The position numbers were made by a program, and so were the translations under genes. A stretch of 64,000 bases of DNA, taken from the NCBI RefSeq assembly GCF_001649575.2, contig NC_051433.1, forward strand, positions 24,475,229 to 24,539,228, given 5' to 3'. The notes beneath the pieces are model-generated. The model saw only the letters and a program-made list of their open reading frames with translations, was not told the origin of the DNA and searched no databases. This document shows, in pieces, positions 1 to 14,313 of the stretch (positions are counted from its first letter, which is position 1; each line of letters starts with the position of its first letter). The stretch is from Kryptolebias marmoratus. Taxonomy: Eukaryota; Chordata; Actinopteri; Cyprinodontiformes; Rivulidae.

Positions 1-32
1 GCCCGGGCCGCTCGCCCTCCGCCGCCGCAGAC

Positions 33-104
33 ATGAGCGGAGCCCCTGACCCCGCCAGCAGCAACAAGTCCCTCTCGCCGCCATGCGCATCCACGGCAAA
101 GTAG
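33..104 (+). promoter_or_regulatory. gxylt2: Upstream ORF overlapping the gxylt2 start codon
   Basis: An ATG at 33 opens a 23-codon frame that stops at TAG 102-104, past the gxylt2 ATG at 83 and in a different frame. Both ATGs have G at -3. If the transcript starts upstream of 33, scanning ribosomes meet this frame first and cannot simply reinitiate at the main start, which would lower gxylt2 translation. The frame and overlap are seen directly. Use in the cell is inference, and the transcription start is not visible. Confidence 0.55.
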
Positions 105-191
105 CTGCGGTCGCCGCGGGCTTCGGAGTTTTGCTACTTTTGTACTTTCTCGGGGGCAACGGCGAGGACGGGGCAGCGCGGATGCCAGGAG
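83..191 (+). CDS. gxylt2: gxylt2 coding exon 1 (cytosolic tail and signal anchor)
   Basis: Starts [20 protein letters not shown] and encodes 36 residues plus one base. Residues ~7-24 form the membrane anchor. The donor is the strong G|GTGAGA at 192. The ATG at 83 was chosen because it opens directly into the anchor. The exon leaves phase 1, which does not fit exon 2. Confidence 0.8.
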
Positions 192-2737
192 GTGAGACGG
201 GCGGGCGGGCGGGCGGGTTGTGTCTCTTGTTTTTAAGCTTCTGAAGCCATTTCCCCCATTTTCTCCACGTCTTCCCATCTGTCCTGGAAGTTCCGTGGAG
301 ATGGCTCCCATCGAACCAGCATCGGGTGGGCGCGCGGACACGGTTCGAAGTTCCCTTCTTTAAGCACATTTTTCTCCAGCAGGTTGGAGCCATGATTTGT
401 GTGCTGCTCAGATATTCGGCTGAAACGAGAGCAGACAGAGCGTGGCAGACGCGATTACTCGGTCATGTTTGGAGAAGGAGAAGGAGAAGGATGTCACATC
501 CTGACACACACACACACACACACATGCACGCGCGCGCACACACACACATACAACAAGGTAATAAATCACTTGGCCTCAGATTTCCTCATCATTTAACCCC
601 ACTGTTAAAAGTGGGCCATCTTCTCGCTGCTCTAATGGATTTAATAAGGTAAAGGTAACCTTGAAACTGCAATTAATGAAGGGATTCATGTGTGCTCAAG
701 CTGAATGAGGCTGACTTGTGACATACAGTGTTGGAAACTGCACACACACAAAAAAAGGAAGCCCATCCTGTTCTGGTTGTGACTGTCAGCCTGCCAAAGC
801 TGTCTATATGCGGGTGGGTGTCTTTGTCTGTTTGTTAGCGAAATATCTTCTGAGCCGCGTGGCCGATTCGAATGAAACTCTCAGGAGGGAGTCGTTGGAT
901 GCTCGTCTGCAACCGATTAACTTTTTGAGTCGACGCAGTTCGAGATGGCCACCACAGCCGGCTGACCTTAAAAAACACGACGATGGCAAAAACTCAGTCA
1001 GCTTTACAGACGTTGACCTAAACTTTGGTGTGATTAGTAGCTGAGAGTCATCCCAAACGCATGCTCCAAGAGCTAACTGATTACAACGAGAACCCAATTG
1101 TAAAGTTTTGCTCTTAACAATTTGGAGTCAACTCTCTGTCTGTTAGCAAAATATCTCATTAGCCACTCAACAGATTTTAATGAAACGTCCAAGTAACAAT
1201 CAGTGAATGTGCCTCTACAACAGATCAATTTTTGGAGACAGTTCAATTCAAGATGGCTGCCACAGCCAACTAGTCTTAGAAAGCACAGAAATGGCTATAA
1301 TTCAGTCAGTTTCACGGCTATTCTGTTCAAATTTGGCGTGGGAGCAGCTGAGAGGCATTCTCAACACATGCTCTGACTGCGACGTAATGCGCACGGTTTT
1401 GGTTGAAAACTTTAGCATTAGATTGCACTTTTTAGCCAAAAACTGCTACAACATGAGATGATTTAAGCCTGGCACCAAAGGCAGTGGGTGATGTGCATTT
1501 CTTGAAGAAGTGCTAGGCCTTTAATTTTTGTTCTTGTTTTGCAGAGTTCCAGAGAAGCTCTCTTTATCTGATTCAGACGGGAGAGCAAGAGAGAGAATTG
1601 TCACTTGCTGTTTCTGATTGAGGATGGAAGCCGTTTCGGGTCTCCCGGCGTTCTGATTTCAGCTTCACCCGCGCCTCGTGCTTACCCTTCGCCGTGAGCA
1701 CCGACACGTTCCGTAGTGGCCGGCCGTGATGGCAGGCTGGAATATGTATGCAGCTCCAGAGCCAGGCTGCGAGGCTGGAGACGCCGCCGGGTTAGATTAA
1801 AAAAAAACGTCAAGGCGTCGCATCGAGGAAGGACCTTTGCGTCCTCGCAGAAAGGCGCGCTGCTCTGAGTGTGCTCGGCGCTGATAAGGGAGATGGGGTG
1901 AAAAAGGGTCAGCGCTGGTCGTTTTTTAAAGAAATGCGGCGAGGAGGGAAATAAAAAAACCTCCACAAGGTTGGAAATTGCTCAAGACTGCTGTGATTAG
2001 GAGACACAACCTCCCTCTAAACAAATGGCTAGTATGAAGACTAAGGCCCTGTTCAGACCTGGTTTTTCAATGTCTCTTTAGCTACCCGATCTGGGGTCTG
2101 AAAGTGGTCTGGACCTCTTTTTATTTGGTAGTCTGAACATAATCTGTCTTGAGCCAAGTTGTTGAACTACCTACTGATCTGAGGTGACCCCGCCCCCCCC
2201 TCACATTACTAAAGACAGCTGTATTTTGCTACCTTCATCTTTTACTTACTGACTTGTATTGTTCGAAGTTCAGTGAAGAGAAGATGACAAAGGCGTGAGC
2301 TTTACGACGACACGGAATCTACAGGAATTCTACCTGGACAAAACGGCGCAGCTACTTGGCGTTTTCTCTTAAAACGGCAGTGCAGGCTAACATGAACTGA
2401 AATCCATTGTTTCCGATCGCAGAGACACTTTTGGGGTTGCGCGTTAACTGCCGGGTGTGAATGCTCTCGATGGGAGCTGCCTGCTTGCAGTCGAACCACC
2501 CAAGACGGATGTGTACTGCGGGGTCTGAACGGCCCCTGGGCGGCCGTCGATTGTCCACGTTTTCCCAAGCCCTCTCCGTTCAGTTCACTTTCTCTGTCAG
2601 GCGGAGCTGAGCAGACTTCCTGTGCAACTTGCCTAACAGATAAACATCCCAGTTTTTTTTCTTTACTCATGTAATTTCCTCTTGACACATCACACAACTT
2701 CCTGTGGCCAAAAATAGAGAGAGAAGAACTCCAGCTG

Positions 2738-2768
<31 letters not shown>

Positions 2769-5700
2769 ACACGCTTATCATCCATTTGTTCAAAGTCAAA
2801 ACACTTCTTTGTTCTGCCTTCTTGAAAGGGAGATTTATTTATATATTTTTAAAAAAGTCTTAAATTCTGTTCGCTCAGACATTAGACCGTCTAAACGTAC
2901 ATCTTTAGGGTTGAGGGGAATTCAGATGGTTATTTTTCAGTATTCCATTAGGAATTTTTGTTTTTTTTACTCCAGGAGCAGGATAGTAAAGATGTATAGT
3001 TCCTGTAAAAAGTAAGTACGCCCTCCTTTTAGATTGTAAGGTTTTCCATTTCAGGATTGTGGGGGGGGGCATAGCATGGTCTTTAGCAGGTAACCCAACC
3101 TGGTGCGTCTCGTGGCACTTCTTCACCAAAAATGGAAGAAAGTGCCGAAGCAGATTATGAAGTCGTGTTTGGAACCACGTTTGTCTAGCAATGACTCGAA
3201 GCAATCCCTTTTCTTTCCGCCCTTATGTCGTTATCACAATGCTACTGAAGAGATTTAGAGTAATTTGTTTGAGGTTTGTGGGTATTTGTTGCACGGGCTT
3301 CGTGCATTTCATGCACAGCTCTCCTTTAAGACCCAAGTTGGGACAAATACAACATCTTCATTCTTTGTTTCTTTTTTTTAAAAAAAACATTTTCTTGTAG
3401 ATTTGCTGCTGTGCTTGAGATCGATGTCTGGTGACGTGACCCAGTTCTAACCAAATGTTTATAGTTTATTTAGAGTTTATTTTTGCTCAATGTGTTTGCA
3501 TTCCAAGTATGTGTTTCCTAAAGTCAGTCAGCTGCGGCTTTCTATAGAGATTTTTGTTTGTTTGTTTGTCTTTTGAGCAAGTCATACTTGCTGACTTCTT
3601 TTGTAACTACTTTGTTTTAACCTTCTGCACCTGTAGGGTCAGAAACGCAGCTCTTTGGTTTCTTCTACAACTTTAGTGAGCGAGTATTGTATTATATCAA
3701 GCAGACTGTTATATTAAGAGTAGCCTAGTGGTAGAGTGTCTGCCCTGAAACTTGGAGGTCGTGGGTTCAATCCCCGGCCGGGTCATACCAAAGACCTGCT
3801 TGACACTCACCATTAAGGGTTGGAATTGGGGGGTTAGATCACCCCGAGTAGGGCACTGCTGCTGCTCACCACTCCCTCAGAGGATGGGTCAAATGTGGAG
3901 AACAAATTTTGTACACTCAGGTGTGTGACAATCAGTGGTATTTTAACTTTGAGTTTTGTGCCCTGCAGGAGGGTAGTGCTCGTGGTTGCTAAATTGCGTG
4001 CGGAGAGGAGGTTCAACTCATGCGTGGAGCGTAACAGACGCCCGTGGTGGACTTAATGGGCGTAAATTTGACGCCATAGATCTGTGACAAAAGGGTGAGA
4101 AAGCAGCTATGTTGTATGGTACTGACAAAAAGAACTGGAAGTGTCAGAGCTGAAGATGTGGTTCTCCTTGGGAGGGATGAGGGATTAGGAATGAGGTCAT
4201 CAGAGGTACAGCACAGATTAAACGACTGGGAGATAAAGTTAGAGAGGCCAGACTGAGATGGTTTGGACACGTGCAGAGGAGGGACAGTGGAAGGATGTTA
4301 GATATGCAGCCAGGAAAAAGACAAAGAGGAGAGGAGACATATGGATGCAGTTAGAGAGGACATGCAGGTAGTTGGAGTGAGGACGGAGGACACAGAAGAC
4401 AGAGTTAGATGGAGGAGGATGAGTCGCTGCGACCCCTGAAAAGGGACGGTGACCCTATGGCCTTGGTGGAGGTTTGCGCTCTCAGAGTGTTAGTTTTAAT
4501 CATACAACCTCTGGCAAAAGTTATGGAATTACTACTTTTGGAGGATGTTCTTTCAATAAATAAAGAAATAAGTCACAGACATGCCACTATCTTATTTCAA
4601 AATTTCAACCCTCTGGCATGAAGTAACAATAAGAAAGTAACAAATATAATTGTTGGAGTCAGTCACAGTTGCTTCTTTTTAGATTGAGTAGAGAAAAAAA
4701 ATGGAAGCTCTCTGTAATTGGCAGTTCTGAAACAAACACTTGCATCAAATTAAATCTAATTAGTCTTCAGTTAAAAAGGAGCTCACACCTTGGAGAGCTG
4801 CTGCATAAAGTGGACTGACATGAATCATATCTTCAACACAAGAGATGTCAGCTGAAACAAAGGACAGGGTTATGAAACTTCTTCAAGAAGGTAAATCATC
4901 ACAAAATGTTGCAAAACATGTTGGTTGTTCCCAGTCAGCTGGGTCTAAAATCTGGACCAAGTAGAAATGAAATGGGAAGGTTGTAAAAGGGAAGCATGCT
5001 GGTAGACCAAGGAAGACATCAAAGTGTAAAGACAGCAAACTTAAAGTAAACTGTCTTGAAAACAGGAAATTCACAACAGAACCAATGAGAAACTAGAGGG
5101 CGAAAACTGCAGTCAATGTCTGTACCTGAAATGAAATCAACTAAAAGAAATGAGATTTACATACAGGAAGTCAAACGAAAGCCATCATTAACACCCAAAC
5201 AGAAACAAATGAGGTGACAGTGGACTAAAGAAAAGAAGTCTGGACTGAATGAAAGTGTCAAGTCAGGTAAAGGCATGGGGTAGACGGCAGTCATTACATC
5301 TTTAATAAATACCAAACTCTACATAGTAATTTTGGACACTTTTATTGTGCCATCAGTTAAAAGGATGTTTGATGACAATGACTTCATTTTTCAAGACAAT
5401 GGTGCATCTTGCCATAGGGCAAAAGGATGTGAAAACTTTTCTTCAAGAAAGACATACAATATAATGTCAACAACATGGCCTGCAAATAGTCCTGATATCA
5501 ACCAGCTGAACATCTCTGCTGGAAATTAAAGAAAATGGTCAACGACAAGACGCCAACCTGCAACAGCAATAAGAGACAGCTGGAGCAGATTGATGAAGAC
5601 TACTGCTTGTCAATAGTTCGGTTCATACCTCAGAGCATTCAAGCTGCTATAAAGGCCAGAGGTGGTAAAGTACCAACGGCGCAGCGTTTTTCTCACAATT

Positions 5701-8700
5701 CCATAATCTTCTCCTCTACTTGATCCAAAAAGAAGCAATTGTGACTGACTACAACATTTATATTTATTGTTTCCTGATGCCAGAAGGTTGGAATTTTGGG
5801 GGAAGGAGGGACAGATAGTTTTGTGTTACGTCTGTGATCGATTTGTTTTCATCGAAAATTAAACAGCTGAAAGAACATCCTCCGAGAGTGGTGATCCCAT
5901 CATTTTAGCCAGGGCTTGTAGACCGATACGAAACCTTCCGGATTTAAAGAACGTGTACTTTTATCATGGTTGTAACCCCGCCGTCTGCTTTGTGACATCC
6001 CATTCGGTCTTTTCGCACATGCGGGATTAGATTGCCGTTGATGTTTTAGCCTGGAAACGGATCCTCCGCCCTGTCACTTCAGATATTGTTGAGCAATGTT
6101 TCTGTCTGTAAAGAAGTCCCCCCACCCCTCACAGTGGCATTATGCAGAGCCATAAAAATGTCATCTTGCATGACTGAGTGCTCGCTCTGCTCAGAGTGGT
6201 TCGGAGATCCCCCTGCTTGCCTGAGTAGTCCGATGGAGGCTTGAAGAGGGTGCTCGTGAGAGCCTCATCGGAAGAAGCTCTGGAAACCCCCCCCCCCCCA
6301 AGTTTGACCAGTTCGCTTTCAAATTACTGCCGAATGAGTCATGTAAGCTGTTAGGTCTGTTGCAAATAGCATGATTTGAAATTTGCAACCTAGAATGGGA
6401 GAAATCCTGTGAATTAAAATGTTTTTTTTGTTTTGTTTTTTAACTAGGCAGACTGTTCTTTGTATTTACTGGTAGCCTCATTTAGTTAATGATGAGCAAA
6501 TTTATTTAAATATTGCCACAGAACCAAAGAATCAATTACATCTTTTATTAAATCATGAAAATGGATCTTAGAAAACAGGCACGATCGACGCTAATGGTTG
6601 GGTTTGTGTAAATGTAAATGCAATGTTGTAAAGAATAGTGGGCCAACGTTCCTCCACAACCCCATGAGACTGTTGAAGACACGTAATGCGGACGTTGAAG
6701 CCAGAACGGGAGGAGCGCCCCCTTGTGACTGGCTGCAGTGCAAGTGTAAGTCCATGTAAAGGAATGGGAATTAAAAAATAAAAATACACCACTTTATACC
6801 AATTTATTTATTTTTTCTTCTAGGCATAGTCTTCTCCATCTGCTTCTCCATTTTGGCTTTGTTTTTGTTTTTTGGAATCTGTTTGTTCTTGCACACTTGA
6901 GGCTAGATTTGAATCATCTTGGAATCTGGTCTTTTTCCATGAGACCGTTCTCGTTCTGTCCTGATACAGGAAATCGGAGGATTGAAAATGGGTGGACGCT
7001 CTCTTTCCTTGACTGCACATTTAGTTAGTCACAATCAATCACATTTATTCCGCCACATGTACAGGGATCTGTACACAGGAATGTTTTCCTGCTTTCAGTG
7101 CAGGAGGAGGAAACCCCATTAAAGACTGCAGTGAGGGGAAAAAAACCCAACTTTTTTTGGGTCTGCTGAGTTTTGTTCTGACAGCGCAGAACCTCTGACC
7201 AGATGGCAGTTTTTTTTTAAAAAAGGTGGTGTTCCGGGCGACCTGGGTCCTGTGCTGTCTTCCAAGCCCACCTCATGACCCTGGCATAGTGCAGATCCAT
7301 CATCAGCTGTTGTTGTTTTCCAGACAGTTTACTGATGATGTGGCCAGTGAAGCCAGGGTAAAAAACAAAACAAAAACTGAAATAGAGGAGGTCTGTGCTC
7401 TGTAGAGCTGGGCACACACATCAGCTGAGATGTTTGGGTTTTTTAAGCACCCTAAGTGCATTCATCCTCCTGCCAGCCTTCTTAATAACGTTGTTTGAGT
7501 GTTCTACCCATTTCTGGTCCTTGGTGACAGAGATGCCCAGTACACAGCCGAGTCCACCTCCCTGTTAATGGTGAGAGGAGAGCGTGGAGGCTGGTGTTTA
7601 ACTCCAGCTTGTTTTCTGTACACCACACTGTCAGCTCTGGAACACAGTTCCTGTAGGTTTTCTCACCATCGTTATCATCGCTAAATGACAGAAGAGAAAT
7701 GCTTTGAAATCATCAGCCAGGGCCAGAAACTTTCCTTCAACTTTCCTTCCCCATAAACTGGTAATAATAAATACTATTGTTCTGTTAGAAGTTGCTTATC
7801 TTTGGATAAGATTAGGTTTAAGTCCATATGGTGATGTAGAAATGTAGAAAACTTGAGGCAGATTTTTTTTTTTCTGCAGAAGAAATTTACCACATTTAAA
7901 AGTATTTATAACTCCCTTTTTTTAAATCTAATTTTCCACTGGACTTGGATTTCCACCAGCTCTGCTGTGGATAAGTAGTTAGTCTGCCAATTTCATTTAT
8001 TTGACAATATTTGCTTTCAGTGCAGTCAGTTAAAAGTAGTTTATGAACTGCTGGACAAATTTTAGCTGAGCTGCAAGGCAAAACTCTGTTTTGGTCTACG
8101 TTCCTACCCTCACCCATGGTTATGAGTTTTAGGTAGTGACCGAAACAATGAGATCATAGATACAAGGGGTCGAAATGAGTTTTCTCCTCAGGGTAGCTGG
8201 GCTCTACCTTAGAGATAGGGTGAGAAGTTTGGTTATCTGGGACAGACTCTGTGAAGAGTCACTGCTCGTCCACATCAAGAGGAGCCAGTTGAGGTAGTTC
8301 GGACATCTGGTAAGGATGGCCCCCTGGATGCCTCCCTAGAAAGGTGTTCCAGGCATGTCCAACTGGGAAGAAACCATGGGGAAACTCCAGGACACGCTGG
8401 AGAAACTATGTCTCTCGGCTGGCCTGGGAATACCTTGGAATCTTCCTGGAAGAGTTGGAAGAGGTGGCTGTGGAGAGAGAAGTCTGGGCTTTCCTGCTCA
8501 AGCTGCTACCCCCGCAACCTGACTCTGGAACAAGCAGCAGATAATGGATGGATGGACAGACAGAGAAATTTTAACCCTCCTGAAGCCCTCAAAAGAGAGC
8601 AAGACGAGGAGAGGTAGAGCAGCCCTTGTAACTTCGGGTCAAATTGACTTGAAGGTAAAAGGGCTTCTCAATTTGACCCGAAGGCTATGGGAGGGTTAAT

Positions 8701-11700
8701 GAAATTCTAAGAAAGTAGTTGCTGGTTGTACATGTACAACTGATTACCTTTTTGAATCAGTCCAGTTCAAGATTAACCTTAATCAACTTTAACAATCACA
8801 GAAAATGACAATCATTTTTACAGATATTAAGTTCAAATTTGCTATGGCAGTAGCTAAGGCTGATCCCCGACACGTACTCTGAGTGCTAACAGAACTCACG
8901 ACTTATTTTCCATGTAAGGCAGCGGGTGATATGCATTCCTTCAGTTCAACCAGTCTGTGCTTCATTCCTGTTCTTAAAAGCTCAGTTCTGTTTCCACTGC
9001 GTGCCACTACCTGAGCATGCTCCGTGAACGGCTTTGGTACCTTCTGCTTTCAGAGTCCAAATCCACAAAATGACCCAATTACATTCTAATAGATAAAACT
9101 GCCCTGAAGATGTTGTTTGGTGAAGTTGTTGCTCTTCCTCTTCGCTCTGCGCATGTACCTTCTTTTTTTTCCCCTTTCACATTATCTTTACCCCCCTTCT
9201 CCTTGCATATTTAATGTGGTTGGCTGCTGGCGCTTTGCAGTCTTTTGTTTTCTCTGCAGCCTGTAATAAATTAAGGCCTTCTGCGGCTCTCCTGTGCTTT
9301 CTGACTGCTTCCAGATGTGGGGAAACGGTGCCGTGACACGAGCCACCATGTGCTCATACTTTATGCAGCAAAGACAGATTTTTTTGTTCCGTCATCAAAT
9401 TTTATGCACTCAGCTTGTTTTTTTTTGTTTTTTTTAAGACTGAATGCAATGCAGTTGCTCTCTTTTTGGAGAAGGAACTGCACTTTGGTGTGCTTTGTGT
9501 TCTGCAGCTTTGTCATCTTGTAAAGCATGTCATACAGGAGAGGTTTTTTGTGTATTTTTTTTTTTTTTTCCCCCAGCACCTTCTCGTCCTAATCTGCAGT
9601 GTGTCACCGTCCATCAGTCATGCAGAGTCAACCAAGTGTCAGGCTTGGAGAGTGGCCTGAATCCACCTGTCAAACGACACTTTTCAATCCTCTCATCCAG
9701 GCTCAGAGCAAAGTCTGGTCTTTTTTTTTTTTTTATTCCATTATTGACTCGTGAAACCATTTTCCCCTCACAGTTCTCCCCAAACACTATACTTTGAAGC
9801 GAAAGGCTTTTTTTGTTCGTTTTCTTTTGTTTGGCAGACTTTTCTCCCCTATGGCTATGGCAACATTTCTGTCGAACATGTTGTCATTACATCCAACCTG
9901 CGTTTGTGTGCGTGTGTGTGGTAGAAGTAGTATTTATTTGTAGGCAGCGTTGAAGTTTTTACACCGCATGTCATGTCTTGTAAAATCCTTTGCAGTCGAG
10001 CTGTGAAGACGAGTCGCTGTTTTCATTGTGATTGCAAGTGACACGCCGTTGCTTTTTCAGAGGTGAACGCGGGAGTTTGTCGGGTGGAGAGATGGCGGAG
10101 GAGCGCTTTTAAAATGTTTGCTGTGCAAAAGTCTTGGGGCGACCCCCAATTTCTTTAGGTTGACAGAATCAGAACCAGGTGTAACACACGAACGCAAACA
10201 ATGAGAGTAAAAGATGTTACCCTTGGCTCAGTTTTTGCTTGTCATTCTAGTTTTTTGTGGGGTTTTTTTTGCTAGTTGCCCTGAAATAACATGTAGGAAA
10301 CTATAAGACAACCTTACTTTAAATATAAACGAGATTTATTTGCATATTTATATATAAACAAACCATAAAATGAGTTGTGGATGACTAATTCCAGATAAAC
10401 TTGGGGCATAAAGGTGATCCGGTTGAAACGGTTGATAGCGCTGATAGCTTATCTATTACTTAAATGTAATCACAGCTGTGTAACCCTTGTTCCCAGTATT
10501 TCAAAGTGTTTGGTTTAAAGTATCTTATTCCTTCAGTGCCTTTTATCTGATCTTTCCACCTTTCTCGTTCTTTGTATCATTCTATCCATATGTGATGAGA
10601 ATGTGCCATCCGTGATCTATTTGACAAGTTTTCTCTTTTAAGTGCCACCGTCTTTTCCCCCCCTCCTCCCTCTCTTTCTTTTAGTAAACTTCAGAATGCC
10701 GTGCTCCGACACGCGACGAAGCGCAGCCGGGCCGAGGAGCTCATGCACCTGGCTGTGGTAGCATGTGGGAGCCGTCTGGACGAGACTCTCACCATGGTGA
10801 AATCCGCCCTGCTGTTCAGCCAGAAGAAGATCAAGTTCCACATTTTCGCCGAGGACCCCTTGGCACCGCAGTTTGAGGAGAAGGTAGGACAACTTTAATG
10901 TGCAGTTGCCCAACATGTGTTTATATAGTGCTCTACCCCCTCCCCCCTGTTTTGCATAATGGAAAAGCGAAGTTTGCTGATTTTCTGCTGCAGGCAGGAC
11001 ACTCTTCCTCTCAGTTTCAACCCTCTGACTCATTTTCACTGGTTCTTTTATCTCAAGGCTGAGGCATAATATATCACCAAGACATCCGGCTTTTTCTACA
11101 CTTCAAAGTCACCTCTGCAGAGGTCCTTTCCACGATTTTAGTTTGCGTTAAGTGTATAACAGGACTTCATTTAATCAGATTCAACATTTAGTATCTTAAA
11201 TCTAGATCTTCAGCTTGTCAGATTGTTTTCACGTGTGAAAAGGTATATATTTTTCTCAAAGAAAGCACAAACATGGAAAGCTTTCCAGGGTTTCCCCCAG
11301 AAAAGAGGCTAAGCCCGGTGGTAGGTGGCCGTTTGCCGGCTGACCGTGATTTAGTAAAAAAAAACAATGGATTAAAGTTGACAGGAAAGTTGAAAATATG
11401 GCTATTTATTATGTGATATTGTAAGATATTTGTGCCAAGTATTTACACAACTACAGTTTTACAAAAAGGCACTTTTGAAATACTTTTTTAAACAAAAATA
11501 GAATTAAAATAAATACTAGTTGATTGCACCAACACACATCTCACTTCCAGGCCAATGAATAACAACAGAGAACTCTGAAAAACAGTACTGTACTGTGCGT
11601 ATCTAATTCTGAATTTAATAGCATAATTTTACTGGTAAACAAGGATAATATTTTCACTAACTACAAAACATGCTTACAGTATTCGGTCTTGTAAAGCCAC

Positions 11701-14262
11701 CTGCTGAATTTCAGCTCAACTAACCATTTTTGGTTAAACCCGCTTGGTTGATGTTTATTGCTGCGGCTCTGACAACCTGCTAACTCCAGGTAGCTGAAGG
11801 AGGCTCGGCCTCAGGGCTCATTAGAGTCCTGCAGAGCTCTGTGAACAGCGCGCAGACCTGAGCGCGCGGTGGAGGCGTTTATACTTGGTGCTCACGTCGG
11901 AGCAGTATTCTCCAAAAAGACGGGGGGCAGTACGCTACGTAACCAGTGTAAATACGGTAAAAGAGAGAGAGCAGATGGTTGTTACATCAAATATGGCTGC
12001 ACGTATTCAGGAGGAAGATCTGTTGTTTCTGGCTGTGATACAGAGAGGATGTTTAAACTTAAAGCATTCAGTTTGACTTTCATTGATTTATTTGCTTTAG
12101 TTGTGATTCGCCCATCATAGGACTAATCTTTCTAAAAACACTCCTTTTTATCGACTGCAGCAGTAATCTCCTTCCGTGGTTTTTGAGTGCGATTGTGTCG
12201 CTGTTGGCGCGCACCCTCGTGCGGTGAGGTAGGTAAAGGTAGCGGTTTTGGGGGTGCAGGTGGAAAAAAAACATGTATAAAAAATGACGTATTTATAATA
12301 AACAAGTGGAGCTTAGCCTGGTGGCCCGCCAGGCTTATAATATGCTGGGGAAACCCTGCTTTCTTTCTGTGTCACTGGACATCTGCAAAAAAAACATCCT
12401 CCAGTTTGTTGGACAGATGCATTTGGACAAATAAACCCAAACAAATAATAACTACAGTATATCTACCTAATAAGACAGATTATACTGCTTTAATATTTTT
12501 ATTTTATTTGTTTTGTTTAAACACAAAATTACATCATATCACAGGACAGTTACTTTTTTTTCCTACAAGATCTAAGTGTAAAATATATTGCAGCAGGATC
12601 CAACATAATATGTGAAAACAAATCAAAGTAACCCCTAAACAGAAGAAAACTAAACACTGATTTACTGTTAGATGTGTTAAATTGTTGAATCCTTTCTTCA
12701 TTTTATTGGAGCTACTATGCATGGCAGATTCCAGCTTGATAATAATGGAAGTTAAAAAAATGAATCTTTGTTTGCGTTTGTCAGCCTCTTTTGCAAGGTT
12801 AGCCACAGAAAGGTGCACTTAAATAAGTTAAGTGGCAGCTAGGGGCAGGGATCTTTAGCCTACTCCCAATTCAATTCAGTTACGATTCAGAGGGCTGCAA
12901 TGTGATTACAAAACAATTATTGTTGCATCTTAATGCATTCATAATCACACGTTAAACAGAACCCTGGGCAGAGAATCTTTCAGACCTAAAAGAAACAACA
13001 TATTTTCCTCTGAACTGCAGTACTAAACAGTTTTCATTTTAACAAAATTTGGGAATAATTTAATGAAAACGATGAATGGACTGTACTTTTATAGCGCCTT
13101 TCTAACCAACCAGGCTACTCAAAGTGCTTTACAACACAATCTGCCCTCATATACCCATCCACACACACATTCATATGGCACTCTACTGAATCTCTACAAA
13201 GATAATCTGAATAAATCATTCTGTAGAGTCTAATCAGTGCTTTAAACTCCATTCATACACCTATGGGGCACATCGGAGGCAACGAGGGGTTCAGTGTCTT
13301 GCCCAGGGTCACTTTGACATGACTCCTGCCAGGAATGAAACCTCCAACTCTCTCATTGGAGGACGACTGCTCTAACCACTGAGCCACAGCCGCCCCAAAA
13401 ACACATAAGACATAAGATTCTGTGGACGTCTATGAATCACACGTTAGAGCTATCTGACCCACTTTTTTCTGACTTTCCATAACCTTTTGGTCTTGTTGTA
13501 GAGTGTGGGAATGGTTGTGTGTTGGTGTCTTCAACATAAAGCAAGTTCTATTGTGGCTCCAAAGTGTGAAACACGGAGCACAAGCCCTGGTTTTTAAACC
13601 ACTGAATGCAGATGCAAATCCTTCACAATCAAATCAAATTAAATTTATACATATAGCAAATTTAAAAGCAACTCCCATTGGCAACTCCCATTTAAAAAAA
13701 TCAGAAAGTACAACAAAACACAAAAGACCATAAAAAGAAACAATGAAATAAAACCTTTTTTTTTTTTAAATTGGAAAATCTCATAAAATAAATTGTAAAA
13801 CCACTTAAGTATCAAAATGAGGATTAATAAAAGTTGCAGTGACATTTGTATTTCGCTTGCCTTGGTGTGGGGGTTGTTTGTGTGGGTACTCAGACCCACT
13901 CAGTCTATGGCTTTAGGGATGTTGGCTCGGCTGGGGTCTGGTGGTGCCCCGCCCCCCAGCCCCCACTCTGGACCCCTCCAGAGTATGGCTCCCCAGGGAG
14001 AATGGGTATATGCCCTTTCACCTGGGTACTTCTGGGTTCTGGCTGCCACAGTGGACTGGTTCCTGCCCGGTGTGTTGTGTGTGTGTGTGTGTGGGGGGGG
14101 GTTCTCCTGCTTGGTGTTGGGTGATTTCTCTGCCGGGGGCTGGTGTGGGCACCGGGCCATTGGGGGGGGTCAGGTTCCGGGCATAGCCTGCACGGTCCTG
14201 TAGATGGCGGACCTTCAACAGGTGACATACTAGCACGTATACACCCACAAAAACTGAACAAA

Positions 14263-14313
<51 letters not shown>

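Noticed and set aside
2302..2799. 165-aa minus-strand ORF
   Set aside because: Includes CA-repeat and poly-C encoded runs; no splice context or family feature.
3721..3790. tRNA gene (A box and B box in the right order)
   Set aside because: No cloverleaf closes and the sequence continues into a known type of SINE body; it is a tRNA-derived SINE head.
10061..10156. Candidate missing gxylt2 stem exon
   Set aside because: Good acceptor and open phase, but only weak donors (GTTTGC, GTCTTG) and no recognisable family residues; left as a lead in the findings.
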